Positions 25,201 through 33,900 of a DNA stretch of 64,000 bases are shown here, piece by piece. The stretch is from Trebouxia sp. TZW2008 (taxonomy: Eukaryota > Chlorophyta > Trebouxiophyceae > Trebouxiales > Trebouxiaceae), in the NCBI GenBank assembly GCA_002118135.1, contig BDIU01000028.1:6711-70710 (forward strand), in the 5' to 3' direction. The notes below the pieces were generated by a model that saw nothing but the letters and a program-made list of their open reading frames with translations, did not search any database and was not told the origin of the DNA. The position numbers were made by a program, and so were the translations under genes. Position 1 is the first letter of the stretch; each line of letters opens with the position of its first letter.

Positions 25201-26567
25201 GTTGCCTAGGTCTGCCTGTGTCTCATCTGTGATGATTGATATTGTTATCATGAGGTTTTGTCTGCAAATTGGAGCATGTATGAACGCAGCCATAGGGACA
25301 GCTGCCCTGTCCACAGCTGTGGCCAACGTGCTTAGCAGTGTTGCTGTACATTCTGTTTGGCGGCTTCATACTCAGCAACATATGCGGTCATTGCATCGAG
25401 AACACACTCTGGCATGTAATCGTTCCTGCAGGTTGCCCAAGTTTGCATGTGTGTGGTATGTCACTGTCAACCTTTCTATTAGTTGTAGAGCGTGCTTGCA
25501 GGTTGGGGCGTCCATGAATATGGCCATAGGGGCGGCTGCCCCTTCCACAGCTGTGGCCAACCTGCTGGGTAGCTTAGCAGTACTGCTATCCATCCTGTTT
25601 GGTGGCTTCTTGCTCAGTAGCACCCGCATGCCCAGCGTTGTCAGCTGGATGGCTCAGTTGTCCTTTGTCAGGTGAGCACGATCATGAAAGATGATCAGGT
25701 GGTGTTTCATGAAACATCATGCATATGTTGTCAGCTGGATGGCTCAGTTGTTTTTTGTCAGGCAAGCGTGCACCACATCAAAGCAATGACAGTAAGAGTG
25801 ATGATGATGATATTGACGCCACTGTTGTCAACATTGTGAGTGGCTCCTGTCCTTTCAGGTGAGCACTGTTGCGTTAGAAGCTGTTCAGATTCACCAGATT
25901 CAGATAGACTTTCACTAGAGACAGGTTGCATCAATGCTGGGCAGCAAGCGTGATCTTCTGGCATGGCAATCTGTGACAATCAGCCTTGCATCAGTGAAGC
26001 GCTTCTTTGCAACTACTGATAGTAAATCATGACAGACTGTGCAGCATGTTGCAGCATACATGGCGTGATTGCGTATAGATCTGTACTCTAGCTGGCGTTA
26101 CACATTGCATTGCGCGTTCTGAAATTTGTTCGTGTTTGTTGTGCCCCAGGCATTGTGTGTGCCCAGCTCGTGTCAATGCATGTCTCAGTTTCGATTGGAA
26201 GTTTGCTGGATGAGCACCTGCCCTTCTTGTTGACCAGCTGCTTACACGTGTTTTATTGCGTAAAACAGTATTCACCCTTTATTGTGCACCTGGTGTTGTG
26301 TCTGACCGATATGTGCTGTACAGGTATGGTTTTGAGGCCCTAGTGTACAATGAGTATCATGGAGCAACTGGATTCTTTTTCACTCCATATGCACAGAAGC
26401 GAATTCCTGGTGCCAAACTGCCCTCAGTTGAGGTTGATGGCGACACCATTCTTGGAACGTTTGGCTTCGAATCAGAAAACATACAAAGTCATGTGCTTGT
26501 CCTGTTGTGCTTGCTGTTTGCGTACCTGACTGTGACACTAACGCTGCTGGTGCTCAGACGACACTGA
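6595..26567 (+). CDS. Full-length ABCG transporter with EGF/Cys-rich N-terminus and two NBD-TMD units
   Basis: At least 26 exons encode about 1,700 residues. Order: signal-like hydrophobic N-terminus, EGF-like and Cys-rich extracellular module, one membrane span, then NBD1, TMD1, NBD2, TMD2. Both NBDs carry intact Walker A (GPSGAGKTT), ABC signature (LSGGERRR) and Walker B (LLLDEPTTG), followed by the ITIHQPR loop typical of ABCG. The NBD-before-TMD order, with an N-terminal luminal module, recalls yeast ADP1 and plant ABCG24/28-like half transporters, but here a second half follows. Exon phases agree at every junction except the linker between exon 15 (from 16770) and exon 16 (17911 or 17960), where I could not fix the splice. 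Two adjacent genes therefore remain possible. The substrate cannot be inferred. Stop TGA 26565-26567; the start at ATG 6595 is chosen for the signal-like segment. Confidence 0.85.
8060..8670 (+). repeat. Exon-edge echoes around ABCG exons 3 and 4
   Basis: At 8074-8125 there is a copy of the end of exon 3, including its GTG-type donor. At about 8318-8410, 8438-8520 and 8600-8660 there are three diverged copies of the start of exon 4 (the [12 protein letters not shown] segment), upstream of the real exon at 8734. Confidence 0.75.
9075..9150 (+). repeat. Downstream echo of the end of ABCG exon 4
   Basis: The last part of exon 4, CTGCAAACCAGAGGC onwards, is repeated after the exon as CTGCAAGCCAGAGCC and what follows. 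The exon donor CAGGTAC is CAGCTGC in the copy, so the copy has no donor. Confidence 0.7.
9780..10103 (+). repeat. Upstream echoes of ABCG exon 6 start
   Basis: Short copies of the exon 6 start (ACAACAGCTTTG core) occur at about 9785, 9855 and 9920, and a longer one with its own CAGGTGA at 10034-10070. The real exon starts at 10104. Confidence 0.6.
10545..10642 (-). repeat. Dispersed repeat copy (candidate SINE)
   Basis: Contains the family core AACAAGCCAGCCTGGCGAGA followed by CTTGTGCCACACACACCCAG. It lies in the intron between ABCG exons 6 and 7. Confidence 0.7.
11300..11620 (+). repeat. Two upstream echoes of ABCG exon 8 start
   Basis: The acceptor plus the first 50 to 60 bases of exon 8 (real start 11652; CACAGCAGGAGCCAGAG) occur at about 11308 and 11466. 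The 11466 copy keeps a usable GCAG acceptor and differs at only a few positions over the first 40 bases. Confidence 0.85.
12655..13055 (+). repeat. Five downstream echoes of ABCG exon 10 end
   Basis: The end of exon 10 with its GGCCAG|GTA donor is repeated at about 12662-12693, 12773-12838, 12866-12905, 12940-12985 and 13020-13050. The second copy is identical to the exon end over about 66 bases including the donor. Confidence 0.9.
13360..13675 (+). repeat. Three upstream echoes of ABCG exon 11 start
   Basis: Copies at about 13362, 13475 and 13572 of the start of the exon at 13676 (GCCGCTAGATGAGGCTGCAG). Two copies share an inserted CAAATTTCAAGGAGCAGAC, so one was duplicated from the other. 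Confidence 0.85.
13895..13972. repeat. TGTTG-type low-complexity repeat
   Basis: A run of variants of TGTTG/TGCGT/TGGTG in an ABCG intron. Confidence 0.8.
14590..14630 (+). repeat. Downstream echo of ABCG exon 12 end
   Basis: GAGAGCTGCCAAGCTGC with a following ATCAGGCAAG copies the exon end at 14470-14497; here the donor is of GC type. Confidence 0.7.
14978..15240 (+). repeat. Two upstream echoes of ABCG exon 13 start
   Basis: The exon 13 start (GGGAGAGGGATGCTGG, real exon 15285) is repeated at about 14981 and 15141, each for about 75 to 85 bases. The 15141 copy is preceded by CTACAG and the 14981 copy by GTGTAG, so both have an AG acceptor. Confidence 0.88.
15560..15600 (+). repeat. Downstream echo of ABCG exon 13 end
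   Basis: CTTGCCTTCATTGGTAAGCAAC copies the exon end and the intact GTAAGC donor of 15435-15455. Confidence 0.7.
18430..18560 (+). repeat. Upstream echo of ABCG exon 17
   Basis: A copy about 100 bases long of the exon starting at 18595, with its own GACAG acceptor at 18439-18446. It is about 90% identical by eye, stays open in frame and extends through the CAAGATGGCGTACTGC segment. Confidence 0.85.
18785..19190 (+). repeat. Three downstream echoes of ABCG exon 17 end
   Basis: Copies of the exon end, including its GC donor (AGGCAAGCTGA), at about 18790-18858, 18957-19022 and 19127-19188. Confidence 0.88.
19212..19258. repeat. CTG trinucleotide repeat
   Basis: About 14 CTG units with one interruption, in an ABCG intron directly after the third echo of exon 17. 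Confidence 0.9.
20955..21625 (+). repeat. Five upstream echoes of ABCG exon 21
   Basis: Copies of the exon 21 start with its TGTGCAG acceptor at about 20962, 21055, 21230, 21320 and 21498; the real exon starts at 21670. The fifth copy covers more than 100 bases and ends in ATCAGGTCAGGG, so it also has a potential donor. Confidence 0.92.
22000..22320 (+). repeat. Two downstream echoes of ABCG exon 21 end
   Basis: Copies of the exon end and donor at about 22005-22100 and 22228-22320. In both, GACAGCCAG of the exon reads GACAGCTAG, giving the same in-frame TAG. Confidence 0.9.
23385..23720. repeat. Intronic tandem duplications in ABCG
   Basis: A unit of about 22 bp (CTGCACTGCTTGTGCTT and variants) repeats at 23340-23465. 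It is followed by two copies of about 120 to 140 bp at 23462-23590 and 23606-23720 sharing TTTGACACCTGCAAGCCC. Confidence 0.75.
24225..24645 (+). repeat. Echoes flanking ABCG exon 24
   Basis: A copy of the exon start (GCCTGCCTACTTCACAGCCA) at 24228-24295 lies upstream of the exon at 24336. A copy of its end (CTTCTTCTGGCGCTCAGCAA) at 24608-24645 lies downstream. Confidence 0.75.
25050..25400 (+). repeat. Two upstream echoes of ABCG exon 25
   Basis: Copies at about 25054-25175 and 25266-25382 of the exon at 25502, which encodes a membrane span. The first spans almost the whole hydrophobic segment. Confidence 0.85.
25720..25870 (+). repeat. Two downstream echoes of ABCG exon 25 end
   Basis: GTTGTCAGCTGGATGGCTCA recurs at 25728 with a GC-type donor, and a shorter TCCTTTCAGGTGAGC copy lies at about 25848. 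Confidence 0.7.
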
Positions 26568-27518
26568 CTTCTGAAAAACTTTGTCAGGGTTTTGTGGGGT
26601 CAATTTTGTTTCCATTGTATGTCACAGAATAACATAGCATGCTGGTGCTGCAGTGCATCCCTTCAGTTTGCCAGATGCATATAGTACCAGTGACGTTTGC
26701 TAGTGGTGGCAGGCGCATAATCTGCACTTTCAGTGTAAAGGCTGCATTAATTGACAAACAATCTTGCGTCTAAACCTAGGCTTCATCAGTTGCATTCCTT
26801 GCATAAATTAGTATTTCGCTATGACATGGCTCAGCACAGCCTAGCGACCACATAACAACCAGATGGGTGCGTGAACAGCTTGCTGCTGTGTCTGCTGCAA
26901 CAGTGCACGCTAGCTAGCCAGACTGCATGCTTCCCAATTGCAATCTGCCTGGACAATGACTTGCGCTGCACAACAACAGACATACAGCTGACCAACTTGG
27001 AGGCTGCAGGTCGAACTGATCTGCCCAGGTGACCCAGGGGAAGCTTGTCGCGCTGAATGTTGCTGCGCTGAGTGTCAATCAAGCTTGATCATAATATATA
27101 TATATATCTCTCTCTCATCCAGTTTACAGACAGATCAAGGATTATCCTGGTTATGTCATGCCACGTGATCTGTGAGTCTGAGGTTCTGCAAAAGGTTCTG
27201 CAAACCCTGTGATATGTAAATATTCATGTTATCCACACGCAAAAGTCCCTGTGATTATGTCATGATTTTGCATTGCGCACGTGGTAGTCTTGTGTGATTT
27301 AATGCAGACACTACAAGTTGCGCAATGCACGATATGTCGTTAACAATACAGCAAATACAAAGTGTTGTTTAGGATACCGATCGCGGTACAACGAAAGTAT
27401 GGCAATTCCCGCTATTAGACGCTCTGTAATGCTATGATAGGTAGGACCAAAGCACTTGTAACACTCTGCGTTTGTGCCGTCCAAGTACTCTTGACGACAA
27501 AACAGCTAAATGGAACAA
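26568..27518. other. Spacer between convergent ABCG gene and nuclease/kinase pseudogene
   Basis: Presumably the two 3' UTRs. It contains a (TA)n(TC)n microsatellite at 27091-27116. I see no gene. Confidence 0.5.
26734..26738 (+). terminator. Possible poly(A) signal of the ABCG gene
   Basis: TGTAA, the motif known as the main polyadenylation signal of chlorophyte algae, lies about 165 bases after the stop codon. The motif is short and may be chance. Confidence 0.25.
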
Positions 27519-28957
27519 TCAGTGAAACAAGGCATCGAGCATCTGGAAATCATGTTGATACCTGACAGATGTTGCATTGATGCTGCTTTGCCCAAAGTCA
27601 CCAAACACGATCCTACCCTGCTTCCACAACATGTTCTCCAGCCGTACATCACCATGGCACAGCATGCATGTATGGCACATAAAGCTTCTCTTGCTGCAGC
27701 ATGTGATTGAGGGCTGAGCTGCTCTGCTCTCAAAGTGCTCCCAGCCCAATGTGTTAGCACTGCTGGTCAGCCTGTATGACCCGTTCGGCCAAAGGAGTGC
27801 AGTATTGGTATTGCGCTGCCTTGAGCTCAGCCATCAAATTTGTGATATAAACCTTCAATACTGTTGTCATCAAAAACTTTTGCAACCAGCAAATCCTGGT
27901 CTTGAAGTGCCTGCAACATGGACTCGAACTGATTGCAAGAAGCATTGCAATCTATGCAAGAGGCCTGGCACATGCGATGCGTTGAGCAAAGCAATGCATG
28001 CTAGAAAGTTTCTGTAATGTAGTGGCCGTTACTTGGCATTCAGTATGATCTATGGGCCTATAATGACATCACCCTCACCCTGCCACAATGGGGTCAAACC
28101 TTTTCGCTTCAGGTTTGCTACAGTTTTACCTTCATACCCCTGACGAATGAGGTGCTAGCAACGTACTCCATGGTCAGATGCATCTTGTGGGTTGGCAACC
28201 AAGGCATCTGAGCAACAGCGACTTCCGCATGCTGTGGAAGCAATTGGCTAGTCCAAGCTGCTAGAGCAGGATCTGTTGTCATGTGATCTATGCCGAGACC
28301 AACTTCACCATCGTCACTTTGCAGCTGTGAGCTAGGACCACGGTCCGCTTGCAATGCAATCAGCTGCCCCTTCCGGCGCTTGGCTGCTCGTGAAGGCTGT
28401 TCTCGGGTCGCTCTAGTCTGGCAACTCGCCTGCCTTGCTGCATTTAATTGTCAAGTATATGCTCCATCCACTGACAGAGGGTGCCCTAATGTTGGGATGG
28501 AGGGAACGTCATCACGTGACAAGTTCTTCTTGACATCAGCACCATGGCACTCCTGACCCACGGCCATGAAGTGCAACCAAGCTAATCGAGGGGGTAAGGC
28601 TGTGCTGTTCCCTGGGATTAGTGGGGATGCCCAGATTAGCTTGTCAGCTGCATGTTGAAAATTGCGATGGCAAAATATTGTTATGTCGTAGTTTGTGATG
28701 GCGAAGATGGGGGCTTCCTCCGCAACAGCATCTCCATAAGCCTGTGGAACAAGTATGCTGCAACGTACTGCTGTTGTATAATTGCAAGCGTCGACACCAT
28801 CTATGCACATAAGTCCAGTGCAGCAACCACATAGATCTACGACTTGTCAGGATGCAGCGTGACGCAAGCGCAAGTCGCAAGCAGGAGCTTATTCCAAGAA
28901 AGCTTGGAGGTGTAGAAGATACACCAGTGGTGGTTGAGCGAGACTATAGCCTGATAG

Positions 28958-29034
28958 ACGGCTACGGCGTAATTGTAAGTCATGACGGCAAGATTGTAAC
29001 GCCTCGTTACACAACACGGAACTTGACAGAGACT
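28958..29034 (-). repeat. Diverged copy of the fifth exon in the intron before it
   Basis: After an AG acceptor at 29035 a short open stretch encodes RRYNLAVMTYNYAVAVY, resembling the ITNYDITIF strand of the real exon at 28741. It is skipped in the phase-consistent model and may be an old duplicate or an alternative exon. Confidence 0.4.
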
Positions 29035-29463
29035 CTGAGCTACTGCACACATTGCAACTGGCCACAATTCTCAACAAGCACACACCACATCAGCCATTGA
29101 AAAGCTGTGCTCACCTGTTGCGCTGCACGCAAGACTGCTTTGCGATAGCTTGCATGATTGAGGGCATCACCCAAGCTGACATTTTCAGGCAAATTCAGCT
29201 GCCAAGGCCCTTTCACTTCTATCACTGCACAGTTTGCTGAACTCAGCCGGGTCACATCAGTGTTGCCTTGCCGCAACAACAAGTCTGTGAAACAGAAATT
29301 CCTATTGCTGCAAGCGCCTACATACTGAAAGCCTGCAGACACCATGCAGTCGCCTCATATGGTGAATCACAGGTTGAACAGCAAAGCTCTTGATGCTTGG
29401 TAGCACACAGTAGCTTTGCAAATGCACATATGACAGGTAGAAGGATTTGAAATTAAACAATTG

Positions 29464-29535
29464 AACATTGGACGTCCTTACTGTGACGCTCAGAACAAGC
29501 TAGCTTGGCAAGACAGGACTTTGGCACTTGTGTTG
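29464..29535 (-). repeat. Dispersed repeat copy (candidate SINE), truncated
   Basis: Contains GACGTCC..ACTGTGACGCTCAGAACAAG and GGCAAGACAGGACTT, matching the family near 10550-10640. It lies in an intron of the nuclease/kinase pseudogene. Confidence 0.6.
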
Positions 29536-30540
29536 GAATGTGTAATGAATGTTGTTGTTATAATTGTCATATGGCAGGTAACAGAAGGCGCATCAGCTAT
29601 GTGTTGCTTGCCTCTTGTTGCAACTGTGCTCATGATACATTAAAAGGGACGATAGCGCACAATCTTGATGACAACTTAAGATGAGTACAATTTCATGACT
29701 TGCATGGGCAAGTCGCTTCTGATACTCACCTAGGCCACATTGGGAGGAGACAGAATTCAGCAACTGCAAGAAGCCAAAAACATAGCCTTGCACGTCTGCC
29801 TCATCTGCTGGGGATACTAAATCGTCAACCTGTCCAGCAGCATTATACACCTGTATGCAAGCGTTGCATTGCTGACCACAACTTATGCTTGTGTATGGAC
29901 TTGTGCACCAACAAGTGTGACAACATATATGCGTTTGCGTCTACATAGATGACCTGGGGCATGTGACGAGCAGTCGTGTCATCCAACTCTTGCAGCCGTG
30001 CCAGAGCTGCAGGAGTGAAGGCATCCCAAGAGAGCACTTCTGAGAACGTTTGAGGCAACACAGCTTCTGTCTTGGCAGCAGATGCCCGGTCTGTCATACT
30101 CCTACCCATCTTTGCAAACGGCTGCTTTATCAGTCCTCTCAACGTCAGCAGCAGAACTGCAACAGCATGTACAAAGCGAGGTTGCAGTGACGTTTGACAT
30201 CAAAGTAGTAGAATCAAGTTTATTCAGTGCTTGAATACAAAGCCTAAGTAGGCATATAAGACTACTGTGCAAGCATCTCAGCAAATTGCTGGCAACAGGT
30301 AGCAGACCAGCGTTCACCTGCTGCTTGGCCTTGCAGCCCGTTCTGTTGCTCAAGTAGAAGAATCTCTTTCTTGTCCAGATCTCCTAACCGTTGATTCAGG
30401 AAAGCTTTATCTGCTGGCTCTTCAGCTGCAAGTAGAGCCTCTTCGTACTGCTGTATCTTTGTCCTAATCTCAGCTATTTCTCCACGAACTGTCCTCAGTT
30501 CACTGGCAGTCGTCATCGTGAATAGAGGCTGAAGTTTCAT

Positions 30541-30913
30541 TCACTGCACCTGAAGGTGAAGGCAGTGGGCATGAGGTTCAGAGTAACTAACTCAGACGGC
30601 CCAAGCCTAGTATGGTCGCACACAGTGATCAACTGAAGCATCACAAACCTGGGGCGTTCCAGTCTATGTCACTTCAGACGCTGTAACGCAATACTGTAAC
30701 GGCTAAGGTCAGTGGACTGCTTGTCGCCATCTGAGCCTGTTGCCGCATCATGCAGCGTATGTAGACAGTGGAGATACCGGTACACATCTATGGCCTGCAG
30801 TTGTCTGTTCCTTTTCAGCCAGCATTGTTACTCAGCCGGCCACCTGCTTCGCATGTCTGCAAAACAATCCGCACGCGCTCAACGACTCCTAGGCGTCTGG
30901 ATTTCCACATCTG
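30541..30913. promoter_or_regulatory. Spacer between divergent genes
   Basis: About 370 bases separate the start codons of the nuclease/kinase pseudogene (-) and the topoisomerase gene (+), so both promoters must lie here or overlap the first exons. I saw no TATA box or other motif I can name. Confidence 0.4.
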
Positions 30914-33900
30914 ATGCGATCTAGGCTCATGACTGCCGCAGCCATGCTCTGTACGGCCCACGGTGGCCATGGCGCTCTGTGGTCACCTGGTGTTCACGCC
31001 AGGATCACTGGATTCGCTGAAGTCACCGGGTTTGAACGGCGAGTCAAATGCAGCGGGCTGTATGCTCGACAATTTCACCGGCGCCAGGCGCATGTCTGTG
31101 GAATTGGTGGTGACAGAGCCTGCGGCTCACGGATCGCAGCGAAGGCCCAGGCGCACCCTGTGGGACGAGCTCAGAGTACCAGTGCTGCTGCATCGAGTGG
31201 CTCTGACAGCGGAGGTGCCGGCACAGTCTTGGTGGTCGAGTCGCCAACCAAAGCCAACAAGATTCAGAAGTACTTGGGGCCAGAGTTTAAGGTGCTATAT
31301 TTGCCATCACCCCGGTACCATTGCGCTACAACACCTGTCACAAACCTTCATTTATCAGCCATGTACAGATAACATTGCATGTAACCAGCTGTTAGCAAGC
31401 TATTGTCACATCAGAGATCTAGTTGCAAAGGCTGGCGCTGTTTGACTTTTATTGCAGCTGTGATCATGGCAGAGATACACTGTCTAAGGCTGATGTGTTA
31501 TTGCAGGTGTTAGCAAGCTATGGTCACATCAGAGATCTGGTGCCAAAGGCTGGTGCAGTTGACCCTTCAGCAAACTTCAAGATGACTTGGGCTGTAGCAG
31601 TAAAGGCCAAGCCCCGCTTGGATGCCATCAAACAGGCTCTTAGCAGCAGGGGCATCAAGCGGCTGGTGCTGGCAACAGACCCTGATAGGGAAGGAGAAGC
31701 CATAGCCTGGCATTTGTCTGAACTGCTCAAGGTATGATTTGCCTCAGTGATGTGAAATGTGCTTTGCATGGCATCTGTCTGAAAGGCTCAAGGTACAAAG
31801 TATAAAGATTTTACCAGTAGCGATTGATCAGAAAGATTACCAAAAAGGAAGAACAGAAGACTTGAAAGGAACGTCAGTAACGCACATGGCTGAGTTGCTG
31901 TGTGCATGGCACAGTTGAGCTGACAATTGTGATGCGCAGTCAGGCGTGACGCCTGTCTGTAATGCGCATGGGTGAAAAGCTGTCTGTATGGCAACAGATG
32001 AGCAGTCAGATATGATGCTTATTTAGATGTGGTATTTGTGTAGAATGCCTGAGGTGTAATTTGCCTCAACAATACAAATTGCGCTTTGCATGGCATCTGT
32101 TTGAACTGCTCAAGATGCAGCGTCAAGTATGCACATGTGTATACTGCTCTTTGCACAGATACCTCACGCCTCATTGTTGACCTGTCAAAGATCAAAATGC
32201 TGCTGTGTGTCTGCATCACGCAACAACAATCTAAGACGAAATACCTACCCCAAACCCTGAGAAAAATGAGTTCAGCACAGCTCAAAACACCAGTAATGTC
32301 TCTACACCTATCATTTTGCGTTGGGGCTGGTCTGCTCAGCGCTCCTGCTGTGCAGAAAAGTGTGCAAGGCAAGACTGTAGAGCGCATCACATTCACTGAA
32401 GTGACCCAAAAAGCCGTCAAAGAAGCACTCCACCACCCGAGAGCTATTTCAGATGCCCTGGTTGAGTCATACAAGGCAAGGAGGGCGCTCGACTTCCTGG
32501 TTGGATTTGGACTCTCTCCTGTGCTTTGGGGGAAAATGGTTGGCTCTAGATCAGCAGGTCAGAATCAGCGCAATTTATGTTCAGAGTGAGTCTTCACGCT
32601 TCAAGGCAGGCGCTCTGCCACTTGTCAAAGCAGCTGAGACACTAATGCTGTGGACACCTCTGTTGTGGCATGTCTAGGACAGGTCCGTGAGTGTGTGCAG
32701 AGTGGGTGCCATGACACATAAGTAAGTAATTCATCATGCCGTGTCAAGTCCATGAGTGCGTGCAAGGTGGGTGCAATGACACATGGATGAGCAATAAATC
32801 ATGCTGTGTCAGGTGTGTGAGTGTGTGCAGGCTGAGTGCAGTCTATGGCCCTGCGGCTGCTGGTATATACAGGTTAGCGATGCAGATCTCTGGTATTGCA
32901 TTGCAAAGTCTGTAATGTGTGCAGGGCAGGTGCAGTCTGTTGCCTTGCAGCTGCCCGCAGAGAGGGAAGCTGTCATCAAAGCCTTCAAGCGAGAAGAGCA
33001 TGTCACACACATAGAGTGTCTATGCCAAGTCCATGAGTTTGTGCAGGGCGCAAGCAACGTGCTGGAAGTCACAACTGTGCCTTACCATCATGGAGGCTTT
33101 GATTTTGTGCAGGGCGGGTCCAGTCTGTTGCCTTGCGGCTGCTGGCAGAGAGGGAGGCTGACATTGAGGCCTTCAAGCCAGAAGAATGGTGGACTGTAGA
33201 TGTCACACTCAACACTTCTGCTGGCAAGCCCTTAAAGGTAACAAAGTCTTGCCATTGTGTTAACAATTCATAAATGACAGACGAAAAATGCAAAGGCAAC
33301 AACCAGCATTGTTGTTCTCACCATCTGCTGACAGCCGTTCCTGATATCACGAAGCCAATCTTGCATGTGTGTGCAGGCTCAGGTTGTCTTTGTAGATCGC
33401 AAGAAGATGCAAAGGCAACAGCCAGCATTGTCATTTTCACTACTGTTGTCAGCTTTTCATCAGGTTGTGAAGCCCACTATTGCAGGTGTGTGCAGGCACA
33501 AGTCATTTCTGTAGATGGCAAGAAGATGCAAAGGGGTGATCTGACATCAGAGGCTGAAGCTCAAGAGCTCAGCATGCGTATTGCTGCATCCACTTTGAAG
33601 GTAAGTCATGCTGCATGGTGACTCCTTTTATGCTGTTCTTGCGTGGTTTGTTGAGATGACAGCTACTTTGGAGGTGTGTGACTATGGTGTTTTGCTCCCA
33701 CACACTGCACTTGGATGTTGCCTTGATGTGTGTTGCTGTGCATGGTGTTGCAACTCAGATTGCAGTGCTGCAGCCACTTCAGAGGTGTGTTACATGCTGT
33801 GCATTATTACTCTCTTGATGCTGTCATGTCTTTCCTGGAGTGTGGCCTTGTCTGCTCCCGTGGTGGTCTTGCTGTGTGCCTCCATGACACGTGCTACTGA

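Larger units (their letters stand above)
17911..26567 (+). other. ABCG gene part 3: second ATP-binding domain and second membrane domain
   Basis: Exons: 17911 or 17960 to 18164 (Walker A), 18595-18718, 19681-19774, 20102-20228 (signature, Walker B), 20467-20628, 21670-21883, 23126-23304, 23996-24104, 24336-24519, 25502-25671, 26324-26567. The signature exon 20102-20228 has the same length and phase as 12170-12296, is nearly the same in sequence and uses the same GC donor, so the two halves arose by duplication. Other boundaries differ (the Walker A region is one exon here but preceded by an extra intron in part 2), so the duplication is not recent overall. If this is a separate gene, its first exon must lie between 17180 and 17910, where I found no clear start. 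Confidence 0.78.
27519..30540 (-). pseudogene. Nuclease-like plus kinase-like fusion gene, kinase part broken
   Basis: Seven exons join in phase: 30540-30318 (start, coiled-coil-like), 30156-29954, 29850-29730, 29332-29115, 28741-28558, 28347-28130, 27910-27519. The fourth has a conserved-looking Asp and an IEVKGPW segment, fitting the D...ExK core of PD-(D/E)XK nuclease folds; the fifth has the ITNYDITIF strand seen after it. The last exon resembles a protein-kinase fold: VAKVF (lysine strand), HGDVRLEN (catalytic loop) and DFG. Similar nuclease-kinase fusions are known among eukaryotic CRN/RHS-type effector-like proteins and fungal kinase-like families; this assignment is from memory of motifs. 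The kinase exon has TGA stops at 27829-27827 and 27769-27767 and a one-base shift just before the catalytic loop, near 27670. The first six exons are intact. Removing the stops by splicing would need introns of only about 18 and 27 bases, so decay is the simpler reading. Confidence 0.6.
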
